From Aminipila sp963524205 (GTDB lineage: Bacteria; Bacillota; Clostridia; Peptostreptococcales; Anaerovoracaceae): 64,000 nucleotides of DNA. Each line of letters starts with the position of its first letter. Positions within the stretch are counted from its first letter, which is position 1. The position numbers and the translations under genes are program-made. The notes beneath the pieces were generated by a model. That model was given only the letters and a program-made list of their open reading frames with translations, made no database searches and had not been told where the DNA came from. The stretch is taken from the NCBI GenBank assembly GCA_963524205.1, contig CAURED010000006.1:113459-177458 (forward strand). The letters are read 5' to 3'. This document shows, one piece after another, positions 26,888 to 35,404 of this stretch.

Positions 26888-28304
26888 ATGAAACGATTTA
26901 TAGCAATTATTATGACACTATGTCTATTATTAGGTATGTCAAGTATTTGTGCATATGCAGAAGAAGAAGGAGCAATGAATGAATTAAAGTGGCAGGAAGA
27001 AACGGAGGTTCCTATTGTCTCGCAGATGTATGGAGCTGTTGCTGTTGATGGAAAAATATATGTTGTGACACAAGATGACAATGTAGTAGAAAAGAATTCC
27101 ATATACATTTATGTGTGTAAAAACAAAAACTTGGACAGAGGGTGAAAAAAGAACTTCAAAAAGAATCTATTCAAGTGTTTGTGCAGTTGGGAAAAAGATC
27201 TATGTTATTGGGGGTAAAAGTGGATCAGATTTGCAAAACAAGGTAGAAATCTATGATATAGCTACTGATACTTGGTCAGTGGGAACTTCTATGCCAACTA
27301 AAAGATGTTCAATGGCTGATTCAGTAATAGCAAATAAAATATATATTATGGGTGGGACAGATAATGCTGGACCCAAAGGTGAAGTAGAAATCTATGATGC
27401 AACTACTGATACTTGGTCAACTGGAAGTCCTATGCTAACTAAAGTTAATGGACCTAGAGGTACATTTATAGCAGGAAAAATTTACGTTGCAGGAGGTGTT
27501 GTGGATAATAGCACATTGAAACAAACTGATGCAGTACAAATTTATGATATAAAAACTAATTCTTGGAAATTAGGAATCTCACTTCCAACGCTAAAAGGGG
27601 GATTTGGATATATTGCTATAGGAAATAATATGTATGAAATAGGTGGGGCATCATTTAACCCTTATACAACATATAGCACTGTTGACATATATGATACTGT
27701 GAGTAAAACATGGTCAAAAGGTACTCAGTTGCCAAGTCCAAGAGTAAGTGCTAGAGCCGTTTTAATTGATGGGACGTTATATTTAGTAGGTGGGCATGTA
27801 GAATATCCAGCAACCCATTATATAAGCACTATTTTATCACTTCAAGTTGTACAAAATAACAATCTTTCCGTTCTTCTAAATACAGAGGAAACCGTTCAGC
27901 TTAGCACATCATGTGATTTAGATAACAACAAAAACTTCACATGGAGTTCCACAAATGAAGCTGTTGCTACAGTCGATACAAATGGTAAAGTAACAGCAAT
28001 AGCAGAAGGAACAGCAGACATATACGCACAAAATGCAGACGGAACTTTCAAAGAATACATACCTGTAAAAGTAGTTAAAGGTATTGCTGATGAATTACGA
28101 CTAGCTGTTCATTTAAAGACAGGGGAAAAAGCAAAGCTATATCTAACAGATGACCCCAGCAAAGTAACTTGGACTTCGATGGACGAAAGCATTGCTACAG
28201 TAGCTGCTGATGGGCAAGTAACAGGAGTAAAGAAAGGTTTAGCCATTGTAAAAGCTGAACTGGATGGCCAGGCATATCAAATATACGTAAGAGTAAATGG
28301 ATAG
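26888..28304 (+). pseudogene. Second Kelch/BIG2 secreted protein gene, frameshifted
   Basis: Paralogue of the preceding gene with the same promoter region, signal peptide (MKRFIAIIMTLCLLLGMSS) and domain order. The first frame (to 27145) reads IYIYVCKNKNLDRG where the family needs IYIYDVKTKTWTEG; the correct sense continues in the next frame from about 27115 to 28304. One extra base around TATGTGTGTAAAAAC explains it. The rest, about six Kelch units and two BIG2 domains, is intact and nearly identical in the tail to the first copy. It may be dead, phase-variable through the GTGTGT stretch, or a sequencing error. Confidence 0.8.
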
Positions 28305-28311
28305 CAATTAT

Positions 28312-28340
28312 GGAGTAGGGTATACAAACCCTACTCTTTT
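28312..28340 (+). terminator. Terminator after the second Kelch gene
   Basis: GGAGTAGGG / CCCTACTCTTTT hairpin directly after the stop. Confidence 0.8.
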
Positions 28341-28474
28341 CGATTAAAATTACTATACTTAACAACCGTTTAAATGTGGAAATTGAGACTCTATGTAATA
28401 TTAAAATGTATGGTATAAGAATAAATCGGATGAATTGATAAAAAGTTTACAGAAGATAAAATCTTGCATACAAA

Positions 28475-29560
28475 TTAAATGGAATAAGAGTCGGCTTCTT
28501 CTGCTTCCCGGACAAGGGTACCCATTAAATCTTTTACTTTAACAATCTTATCAATTCGGTGTGCATTTGACCCGGAAAAAACCAGCCCTTCGTCGATGTT
28601 TCCGTTTACAGCATTAATAAGAGCTTGGGAAATACAATAAGCGGCCTGCTGAGCTTGACAAGCCTTCATACAGCCAGAGCAGCTTTCTATGTTTAAAGGG
28701 GTTGATTCTAACTGCTCGATGAAGGTGTTTTTTAATGCTCTTCCCGGCATGCCTACGGGACTTTTTATCAGTTTTATATCTCCGTCTTTAGCGTTTAGAA
28801 TAGCATTTTTGAAATTAATGTGCGCATCACATTCTTCTGTTGCAATGAATCTTGTAGCAATTTGAACTGCTGAAGCTCCAAGTCTTAGATATTTGGCGAT
28901 GTCTTGTCCGGTGAAAATACCTCCTGCGGCTACGATAGGAATCTTTTTACCGTATTTTTTTTCGTAAGGTTGAATTACTTCGAATACCTCTGGAATAATA
29001 TGGTCGAGATTCGGCGTGATTTCTAAGGTTAATTCTTCCATGCTATAACCTAAATGTCCCCCAGCATCCGGACCTTCCACAACAATGAAATCGGGAATCC
29101 GATTATATTTTTTATCCCACAATTTACAGATGACAGAGGCAGTTCTACTGGAAGAAGCCATAGGTGCTATTTTGGTTTTAGAACCTTGTACGATTGCCGG
29201 AAGCCTGGTGGGAAGTCCTGCACCGGATATGATGATATCGATTCCCTCTTCCACTGCTGCTTCTGCAAGTTTTTCATAGTTGTTCATGGCTACCAAAAAA
29301 TTAACACCGAGTATCCCTTGAGGACTTAATTCCCTTGCACGCCTTATTTCTCTGATAAGTGCCCTAGTATTTGCTTCTAAAGTATTCGTTTCAAAATCTG
29401 GTTCTGAGAATCCGATTTGTACGCCGGAAATGATTCCGATACCGCCTTCATTTGCAACTGCGGCTGCTAGGTTTGACCGAGAAATTCCAATGCCCATGCC
29501 ACCTTGTATAATTGGAATACGAGCAGTTAAATCGTCTATAACTAAAGATGTTAATTTCAT
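28475..29560 (-). CDS. Nitronate monooxygenase / FabK-like flavoprotein
   Basis: FMN-dependent TIM-barrel enzyme of the 2-nitropropane dioxygenase family, 361 aa. The landmarks are IIQGGMGIGIS at the N-terminus, ISGAGLP, VEGPDAGGHLG with the likely active-site His, and AAGGIFTGQD for FMN phosphate. A C-terminal cysteine cluster (CSGCMKACQ, then C nine residues on) is extra compared with FabK and marks an anaerobe subgroup. It could oxidise nitronates or act as an enoyl-ACP reductase; the sequence does not decide. The ATG follows GGAGGGTC. It is the only typical metabolic enzyme in this stretch. Confidence 0.85.
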   Translation of the reverse strand: MKLTSLVIDDLTARIPIIQGGMGIGISRSNLAAAVANEGGIGIISGVQIGFSEPDFETNTLEANTRALIREIRRARELSPQGILGVNFLVAMNNYEKLAEAAVEEGIDIIISGAGLPTRLPAIVQGSKTKIAPMASSSRTASVICKLWDKKYNRIPDFIVVEGPDAGGHLGYSMEELTLEITPNLDHIIPEVFEVIQPYEKKYGKKIPIVAAGGIFTGQDIAKYLRLGASAVQIATRFIATEECDAHINFKNAILNAKDGDIKLIKSPVGMPGRALKNTFIEQLESTPLNIESCSGCMKACQAQQAAYCISQALINAVNGNIDEGLVFSGSNAHRIDKIVKVKDLMGTLVREAEEADSYSI

Positions 29561-29789
29561 ATGACCCTCCGTTCAATAGTTTTGCTATAAGTATGTGAAA
29601 ATAATTTGTTTTTTAAATAGTTAGATATAATTATTAAAACCATATTATATAATATCGTAATTATATCACATGATTTGCACACGTCAATAAGCCGAGGGTA
29701 AAAAATTAAATTTGTGATGACAAACACAATTGATTAAAGTTACTATGCTTAACATCCGATTAAAGCTGAGTCATGACCCTTGACAACTG

Positions 29790-29805
29790 AATATTGATAG
29801 TTAGT
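29790..29805 (+). repeat. Dispersed 16-bp repeat, copy 2
   Basis: Identical to copy 1 (AATATTGATAGTTAGT). TTGATA within it and TATGCT 17 bases downstream may be the promoter of the gene at 29930. It is the exact reverse complement of 30280-30295 in that gene's terminator. Confidence 0.6.
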
Positions 29806-29929
29806 AATTTATATAGTATGCTATATAGAAAAAATATGTATGATTTAGTAGGGGTGTGTAAATGAAGAAACAATTTGGATTTTATTTTTGCAATGGTATG
29901 GCCTAGAGATTTGGAAAGGTAGGAAGCAT

Positions 29930-30214
29930 ATGGAATATATTATTTTTGCATTAGTAATTATGGCTGGATTATTAGCATTTAACCAGATTTCAATCTTAAA
30001 GAAAAGAATCCAAAGCCAAGAAGAACGATTTAATAAATTAGCCAGCCTAACAGGAAATGATAATTTATCATCTTACTGGATTTCTAATGAAGTAAAAGAA
30101 CTTGCAATTCATCTAAAGCGGACGGGAAAAGAAGTCGAAGCCGTTAAAAAAATTCGAGAGAATACTCAAATGTCCTTACTAGAAGCAAAACAATATGTTG
30201 ACCAATTGAGTTGA
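29930..30214 (+). CDS. Membrane-anchored protein with L7/L12-like C-terminal segment
   Basis: 94 aa from the ATG at 29930. Residues 3-18 form one membrane anchor, a short coiled segment follows, and the C-terminus (GKEVEAVKKIRENTQMSLLE) resembles the C-terminal domain of ribosomal protein L7/L12, a fold reused in small unrelated proteins. An upstream 14-codon frame starting at 29862 with its own ribosome binding site could be a leader peptide or a remnant. Confidence 0.55.
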   Translation: MEYIIFALVIMAGLLAFNQISILKKRIQSQEERFNKLASLTGNDNLSSYWISNEVKELAIHLKRTGKEVEAVKKIRENTQMSLLEAKQYVDQLS

Positions 30215-30275
30215 CCTAGTATTCTAGATTTCGCAGCAGATAATAACATCATGAATTTAATAAATGAAACATTGT

Positions 30276-30310
30276 AACTACTAACTATCAATATTGGTTA
30301 GTAGTTTTTT
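30276..30310 (+). terminator. Terminator containing inverted repeat copy
   Basis: AACTACTAAC / GTTAGTAGTT hairpin followed by T6. Its left arm and loop (30280-30295) are the reverse complement of the 16-bp repeat at 29790. Confidence 0.8.
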
Positions 30311-30559
30311 GTTGTAAAAATTAGGATTTATTGAGGAAACAAATAGATTAATAAATGATAATAAGTTCAATATTACTTATAAATTAGAATTTGCCTAAGG
30401 GCTGAGCAAGATTATTTATATACTATTCATTACAGGGTGTAAAAGAAGATTAAGCGCTCCTTCAGATTATTAAGATTTTCAGAATCTTTGACGATATATA
30501 ATTTACTGGCATAGTTAGTTATATATGCCGCAAACTTTAAGGAAAGGAGCGTAATTATA

Positions 30560-31132
30560 ATGTCATTATCAATTACTGGTTATCGTAATACTCTTTTAAG
30601 CACATCAGTTACGCAGAAGTCTTCTCAACTATCATCAAAAGAAAAATGGGAATTAACGGATTCCTTAAAGGATAAGATAACACAATTGGCACAAGAAGAC
30701 GCAAAAGATGCTATATATATGGGGAAACAGTATAAGTCATTACTCAAAAATGAGGTGGCAAAGGTTTCACCTGACAGAGCAGCAGCAATGGCAAAAGCCA
30801 CGTCAATGATGAATAGCAATGAGAATATAGAAAGTTATAAGGAAATGCGTGAAGCAGATGAAAGATTGCTGTGTATGCTGTTTCACTTACCGTATAAGGC
30901 AAAATTTGAGACTGGAGCATTAGGAACTGGAGCTCATATATTTGATGAGAATAATGATGAAATTGCTACCTTTACCCCCGGAGTTGGATGGCAGACCTGT
31001 TCTTCAAAAGCGGAACAGACAGTTTATGACAGTATGAAATTTGCTTACTACGATGCATATCATGAAGCTCGCATAGCTTTAAAAGCTGGAGAGAAACCAC
31101 CCACTAGCCAGACGTTAAATCTGCAAGCATAA
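30560..31132 (+). CDS. Conserved-looking cytoplasmic protein, unknown
   Basis: 190 aa, no signal peptide or membrane segment. The N-terminal half is helical and lysine-rich (DSLKDKITQLAQEDAKDAIY), the C-terminal half has GTGAHIFDENNDEIATFTPG, typical of a small beta unit, then a helix. The ATG follows AAGGAAAGGAG. I do not recognise it with confidence. It is a single-gene unit ended by a terminator of the same repeat family as its left neighbour. Confidence 0.65.
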   Translation: MSLSITGYRNTLLSTSVTQKSSQLSSKEKWELTDSLKDKITQLAQEDAKDAIYMGKQYKSLLKNEVAKVSPDRAAAMAKATSMMNSNENIESYKEMREADERLLCMLFHLPYKAKFETGALGTGAHIFDENNDEIATFTPGVGWQTCSSKAEQTVYDSMKFAYYDAYHEARIALKAGEKPPTSQTLNLQA

Positions 31133-31173
31133 ACGTGAAGTTTAACCCAATTAATACAATTGGCGAAACAATC

Positions 31174-31208
31174 AACTACTAACTATCAATATGAGTTAGT
31201 AGTTTTTT
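31174..31208 (+). terminator. Terminator with second inverted repeat copy
   Basis: AACTACTAAC / GTTAGTAGTT hairpin with T6; 31178-31192 is the reverse complement of the dispersed repeat. Confidence 0.8.
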
Positions 31209-31300
31209 AGTTTAAAGCTAAATTAGCGGACTTAGTATAAACCATATAAAAACTGAATTATAAGAACTAAAACTTAATGAAAGGAAGGTGATATTTCTTC

Positions 31301-32161
31301 ATGTTTAATATTAGAATGTTTGAGGACATACTCCGTGAGCAAGTTAGAAGAAAGGAACTGTCAGTTCATACGATGGATGGCTATTTAAGATGCATTAGGA
31401 AGCTAGAAAAAGTTTCAGGCAATAGAGATGGACCATCTGCGGCAATCCAGGAAGAATCAATTAATAAACTTTGCCAGGGAAATAAACAGTTGGCCAAATA
31501 TATCACAGCAGTAAAAAAATATGAAAGAGATGTTTTAAACAGCTCACAGCCTTTACTATATGGAGAACCCCTTATAAGACTTAGAAAAAAGCAGCAGACA
31601 GCCATAAAAGGCAAGAACCTATCTTATACAGAAACTATATATAACCATAAAATCAATGCTTTAAAAGACGTAAAACTAAAGCTGGTATTACGGCTGCAGA
31701 AGCAATCAGGACTGCGAATTTCTGAAATATCGGATTTAACTAAATCTGATATTTTTTTTGACGAAAATGATAGGAACATAAAACTGAGAGTACAAAATGG
31801 TAAAGGCAGAAAAGCAAGAGATGTCCATGTTATGCACGATGAATATCTATTTGACCATTTGAAAGCATTAATAGAGCCGCTAGAAAATAGTGAAAAAGCT
31901 AATATTATTATTGCAGAATATACTTACAATTTTCATGATAAAGGACTATATAATTTAAATAAAACGAAAATTGGAACAATCAATGATAATGATAATACTA
32001 ATTTTAGTACGTTGGCGAAATCAATACGAGATGATATTAATTGGGGAAATGGTTCAACTGTAAAGGATAGCTTAAAAGTTGCATCAATTGGAAGTTTTGC
32101 ATTGGGTACAATGATTTGTGCATTGATACCAGGTAAGCTGCACTTCCTTCAGTTTATGTGA
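31301..32161 (+). pseudogene. Tyrosine recombinase, C-terminally disrupted
   Basis: The first ~200 of 286 residues are a phage-type integrase: a SAM-like core-binding domain (FEDILREQVRRKELSVHTM) and the start of the catalytic domain with box I arginine in SGLRISEISDLTKSD and the beta-hairpin lysine segment NGKGRKARDVHV. The following HxxR box and the nucleophilic tyrosine are missing; the last ~60 residues look foreign (SIGSFALGTMICALIPG). It is therefore inactive as an enzyme. The ATG follows AAGGAAGGTG. A remnant of a mobile element. Confidence 0.8.
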
Positions 32162-32259
32162 GTAAAGCTTTATAATTTTAGTACTGATTTAAAGGGAATG
32201 ATGTTGGATGTGGCTTAATAATATAAAATACTTGTATTTTCCCCTAAAACATGGATAAT

Positions 32260-32352
32260 AAAGAAAAGGATTACCGCCTTCGCATTGGTGGTTAGTCCGA
32301 AAGTCAGACTTAAGCCATCTAAATTGTTAATTTAGGTGGCTGTTGCTATTTT
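32260..32352 (+). ncRNA. Small RNA related to the type I antitoxin RNA (copy 1)
   Basis: GATAAT is followed by AAAGAAAAGGATTACCGC, then GGTGGTTAGTCCGAAA and a terminator hairpin GCCATCTAAATT / AATTTAGGTGGC. The first half matches the antitoxin RNA at 33500. No toxin frame lies beside it, so it may be an orphan regulator or relic. Confidence 0.5.
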
Positions 32353-32388
32353 TGAGCTTGCATAAGTTAATAACGCTAACTACAAACA

Positions 32389-32688
32389 TTAGTTTCCATC
32401 TGTTGATTTTACGGAATTAAATCGAATGAAAAATGGGTACAGTAGAGTCAAAAAAAAGCAATAAGATGTATATAACCCAATTGATAAAACATGACTTATA
32501 GCATGGTTAGCAGGATGGAATAAAACAGGAATTAGTAATAATATAATAAATATAAAGCTATTGATCCTAGCAATTTTGTGTTTGGTTCCGCAAACTTTGC
32601 AAGGAATATAATTATGCAGAAGAGAATTAACCCATTTTTCTTTATAAGTAAATTTATGACCGCACTTGATGCAATTTTGACTTTTCAT
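32389..32688 (-). CDS. CXXC-20-CXXC putative zinc-finger membrane protein
   Basis: 99 aa starting at MKSQNC behind GGAG. The N-terminal CIKC and CKVC are exactly 20 residues apart, the hallmark of the TIGR04104 (cxxc_20_cxxc) family, probably a zinc site. Two hydrophobic helices follow (about residues 44-57 and 67-88). Function is unknown; such genes often occur in tandem. The neighbour at 32717 is a paralogue in the same orientation. Confidence 0.82.
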   Translation of the reverse strand: MKSQNCIKCGHKFTYKEKWVNSLLHNYIPCKVCGTKHKIARINSFIFIILLLIPVLFHPANHAISHVLSIGLYTSYCFFLTLLYPFFIRFNSVKSTDGN

Positions 32689-32716
32689 ATCTACTCCAAT
32701 CTGTCGTAATGACACC

Positions 32717-33040
32717 TTATGATTCATCTTGATCTTTATTCTCAATTTGTTCAGTTATTGGTTTTATATTAAATCGAGCAAAGACTGGGTACAACAAGAA
32801 CAATATTACTAAATATAAAATAATAAATGCAATTAAGGGTACCTCATGGAATTTATAAATAGGTCGTTCAAGTAAGATTAACCCAATAAATAATAAGGAT
32901 AGTAACAATTTACTAGTAAATGTAGTTCTGTACTTGGCTCCACAGATTTTACACAAAACATAATTATGCGTTAAACAAGTAAAGAACTTTTCTTTATAAG
33001 TAAATTCATGGTTGCATTTAATGCACTTTTGACTTTTCAT
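32717..33040 (-). CDS. CXXC-20-CXXC putative zinc-finger membrane protein, paralogue
   Basis: 107 aa from MKSQKC, with the same TTGGAGTAAAAATG start context as its neighbour. CIKC and CKIC are again 20 residues apart, and two hydrophobic helices follow, then an acidic C-terminus. It is upstream of the other copy by 28 bases, so the two are likely one transcript. A recent tandem duplication with diverged tails. Confidence 0.82.
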   Translation of the reverse strand: MKSQKCIKCNHEFTYKEKFFTCLTHNYVLCKICGAKYRTTFTSKLLLSLLFIGLILLERPIYKFHEVPLIAFIILYLVILFLLYPVFARFNIKPITEQIENKDQDES

Positions 33041-33463
33041 TTTTACTCCAATCTCTCCAAACGATACAATAAACATTATGTTTGAACAATTATATTGTAT
33101 CTTATGCAGAATGGATTTTCAATGAAATAGAAAAAAATCAGGTATCATAACTATAATTTAAATGTAAAATATTTACATATCATAAAAAGTAATGTATAAT
33201 GTAAATATGGAATAAAATGTAAATAGAACATTGATAATTTAATAATAAGCAGAGGGTAAGCCCGATAAACAACCTGGATTGACAAAATCTATAAAGGAAG
33301 GGGTAGAAATGCCTATAGACTAATGCATTCCTGAAAGTGAAGTAATTGGTAGACAATTGGACTCATTATGAATAAATAATGGTATGATAAGGCATAAAAA
33401 TGTGATATAACAACTATAGAATACTTTGTATTCCCACGATTTTGAGAAATGATAGGAAAACAC
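33041..33463. other. Gene-poor AT-rich region
   Basis: No coding frame with a start signal. It must contain the promoter of the minus-strand CXXC gene pair. Several short direct repeats of AATGTAAAT-type sequence occur near 33160-33225. Nothing else is recognised. Confidence 0.5.
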
Positions 33464-33493
33464 TTGCATTTTTTATGTAAATGTGGATATAAT
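33464..33493 (+). promoter_or_regulatory. Promoter of the antitoxin RNA
   Basis: TTGCAT, an 18-base spacer and TATAAT, directly upstream of the conserved AAAGAAAAGGATTACCGC start of the RNA. Confidence 0.75.
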
Positions 33494-33499
33494 AAAGAA

Positions 33500-33590
33500 A
33501 AGGATTACCGCTTTTCGCATGGCGGTCAGTCCAAAACGATTAACGTAAAGAACAGAACCGTCTAGACCGAAAGGAATAGGCGGTTTTGCA
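33500..33590 (+). ncRNA. Candidate type I antitoxin RNA (copy 2)
   Basis: A roughly 90-nt RNA is defined by the promoter at 33464 and the hairpin AACCGTCTA / TAGGCGGTT plus T4 at 33556-33588. It runs convergently toward the minus-strand toxin gene and ends two bases before its stop codon, so it would pair with the toxin mRNA's 3' region, as in TxpA/RatA. It shares its core with copies at 32260 and 35253. Confidence 0.65.
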
Positions 33591-33591
33591 T

Positions 33592-33672
33592 TTATTTACT
33601 CTTGTGAATACACAAGGAAAGAATGGCTACAATAAGCAATCCGAACTGAAAAAGTTCTGAGTGTGTGACCAT
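33592..33672 (-). CDS. Holin-like type I toxin peptide
   Basis: A 26-aa peptide starting MVTHSELFQFGLLIVAILSL, which matches the short putative holin-like toxin family (one transmembrane helix, polar N-terminus with E and F, charged end HKSK). The start follows a perfect AAAGGAGGTG. Such peptides depolarise the membrane and are held off by antisense RNA. The frame continues upstream, but the ribosome binding site decides this start. Confidence 0.82.
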   Translation of the reverse strand: MVTHSELFQFGLLIVAILSLCIHKSK

Positions 33673-33780
33673 AGCAACACCTCCTTTAATTAGGAAGTGA
33701 CCAACCGCCAACGGCAATCCATGTAAATAATATATCAGAAACAGAAGTAAAAAATAAGGAAAAAGGAGGAAGCCTAACAC

Positions 33781-33906
33781 ATGACAAAAAATTTAATCAT
33801 ACGAAAAGAAATCACGTTTCCTTTAATACTAACCCTGATAATTTCAGGGTTTTTAAATATCCAGAACAAGCAAGCGCTAACATTGAAAAGCTTATCATTA
33901 GGATGA
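33781..33906 (+). pseudogene. Truncated 5' copy of the giant secreted protein gene
   Basis: 41 codons beginning MTKNLIIRKEITFPLILTLI that correspond to the signal peptide of the protein at 35405 (MTNNLIIRKSISVLLMITLI), including the ribosome binding site AAAAAGGAGGA. It ends after the signal peptide region, so it is a decayed duplicate of the giant gene's start. Together with the RNA copies it shows that a whole RNA-plus-gene unit was duplicated here. Confidence 0.8.
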
Positions 33907-33941
33907 ATGAAGGATAGAGGACAAAGAAATAAAATAACCAC

Positions 33942-33970
33942 TTGACTATGCACGCATACGGGTATATGTT
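33942..33970 (+). promoter_or_regulatory. Promoter of the XRE-SLH operon
   Basis: TTGACT, 17 bases and TATGTT, six bases before the XRE gene's first ATG. The transcript may be nearly leaderless for the regulator. Confidence 0.65.
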
Positions 33971-33976
33971 TAAAGT

Positions 33977-34177
33977 ATGAATAAGATAAGAAATATAAGA
34001 AAAAAGAATAATTTAACTATAAAACAACTTTCAGAGCAATCTGGTGTACCATACAGGACGATACAAGGCTGGGAAAGAGGTGAAAGGCTTCCGAGAGATG
34101 TGTACCAAATACATAAGGTTGCTAAAACATTAAACGTGCTAATCGAAGAATTAATTGATTTTGAGGAGGAAAATTAA
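33977..34177 (+). CDS. XRE-family helix-turn-helix regulator
   Basis: 66-aa DNA-binding protein consisting of one helix-turn-helix domain (NNLTIKQLSEQSGVPYRTIQ and the W of GWERGER). There is no ligand domain. Its start has no obvious ribosome binding site and lies just after a good promoter. Its stop overlaps the start of the SLH gene by one base, so the two are translationally coupled. Likely an autoregulator of the surface-protein genes downstream. Confidence 0.85.
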   Translation: MNKIRNIRKKNNLTIKQLSEQSGVPYRTIQGWERGERLPRDVYQIHKVAKTLNVLIEELIDFEEEN

Positions 34178-35238
34178 TGAAGAAATTAGTAAGTGTATTA
34201 TTAACAGGAGCCTTGCTGATAGGAACTGCAACTGTAGCTTATGCAGGGAGCAATAATTCGCAATCTGCGGGAAACGCAAAATATAACGATCTAAAGAATA
34301 CCAACTGGGCTTATGAAGCAGTAAATACCATGAGTCAGAAAGGTATTGTTAAAGGATATAATGATGGAAGTTTTAAACCAGGTAATGTTGTTACCTATGG
34401 TGAGTTTATAAAGATGGCTCTTGTAGCATCGACAGGCCAGGATGCGGGCAACAGCACTACAGGTAATTGGGCAAAAGAATATTATGATAAAGCTCTGGAA
34501 CTAAAATATTTTGGAAGCACAGATATTAAGGCAGATCAGTTAGACAACCAGATTCCAAGAAGTGACATGGCACTAATAATCTCATCTATCCTGGGAGATA
34601 AAAAGATTGATAACTATGATAAATTGGAAAGCAGCTTAAAAGATGTAAATTCCACTACCAAACATGATTATGACATCATAAAGTCCTATGCAAGCGGAAT
34701 TATAAAAGGTTATGAGGATAGTACCTTCAGACCAGATAAAACACTGACAAGAGCGGAAAGCGTAACGGTAATTTACCGATTAGTGGATGAAAGCAAAAGA
34801 GTTCTGCCTGGAGAAAAAAAGAAAGAAGAGAAGCCAATATCCGATACAGACATTGCTTCTGCCATAAAGAATTATAAGACGTATGATGTAAGTAAGTATA
34901 GTGGTACGGATTCAGATGGTAAATATGAGGAATGGTACGAACCAGGTCCTTTTACAGAAGCCACCAGCTATGAATTTGTAACGGATATGTCAGGATATAA
35001 AGTGACTTTGGGAGAAAACAGAGGCACAAAATGGATAGATATAAATGGACAACCACCTTTAAACCTTGGGTGGGGAAATATGTACCTAATGAAAGGTAAT
35101 AATATTGTTGAGTTTACAAGTGATGGAATTTATAAATCTTCAGATATAACAGCTATCGAGTATTTTGTATTCCCTAGATATAAGAATATAGATCATGTAA
35201 TAGGAATTATGCCAAATCCTTTATATAAAGGAAAGTAG
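34177..35238 (+). CDS. S-layer homology domain secreted protein
   Basis: 353 aa with a signal peptide (VLLTGALLIGTATVAYA) and SLH modules: WAYEAVNTMSQKGIVKGYND at about residue 45, a diverged one, and IIKSYASGIIKGYEDSTFRP near residue 168. These should bind secondary wall polysaccharide and anchor the protein to the cell surface. The last 130 residues are a separate unrecognised domain with Trp- and Tyr-rich strands. GAGGAGGA precedes the ATG, which overlaps the XRE stop. The giant gene downstream may be its partner. Confidence 0.88.
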   Translation: MKKLVSVLLTGALLIGTATVAYAGSNNSQSAGNAKYNDLKNTNWAYEAVNTMSQKGIVKGYNDGSFKPGNVVTYGEFIKMALVASTGQDAGNSTTGNWAKEYYDKALELKYFGSTDIKADQLDNQIPRSDMALIISSILGDKKIDNYDKLESSLKDVNSTTKHDYDIIKSYASGIIKGYEDSTFRPDKTLTRAESVTVIYRLVDESKRVLPGEKKKEEKPISDTDIASAIKNYKTYDVSKYSGTDSDGKYEEWYEPGPFTEATSYEFVTDMSGYKVTLGENRGTKWIDINGQPPLNLGWGNMYLMKGNNIVEFTSDGIYKSSDITAIEYFVFPRYKNIDHVIGIMPNPLYKGK

Positions 35239-35252
35239 CTTAAAAAAGCTTT

Positions 35253-35325
35253 TGGTATAGCGGTTTAGTCCAAATAAGTGATTTGAGAAACCGTCTAACC
35301 GAAAAGGAATAGGCGGTTTTGCATT
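35253..35325 (+). ncRNA. Relic copy of the type I antitoxin RNA (copy 3)
   Basis: GCGGTTTAGTCCAAA and the terminator ACCGTCT / AGGCGGTTTTGCATTTATTTAC match the RNA at 33500, but the toxin frame that should face it is deleted; only bases around the old toxin stop remain. It now lies between the SLH gene and the giant gene and may act as their intergenic terminator. Confidence 0.55.
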
Positions 35326-35404
35326 TATTTACGCTTGTGCATACATGTAAACAATATATTAAAAAAGGAAGTAAAAGACAAGGAAAAAGGAGGGATCCTG
35401 ATAA

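Noticed and set aside
29790..30295. 5' leader/terminator complementarity as an antitermination switch
   Set aside because: The likely promoter has its -35 inside the repeat, so the repeat would not be in the transcript.
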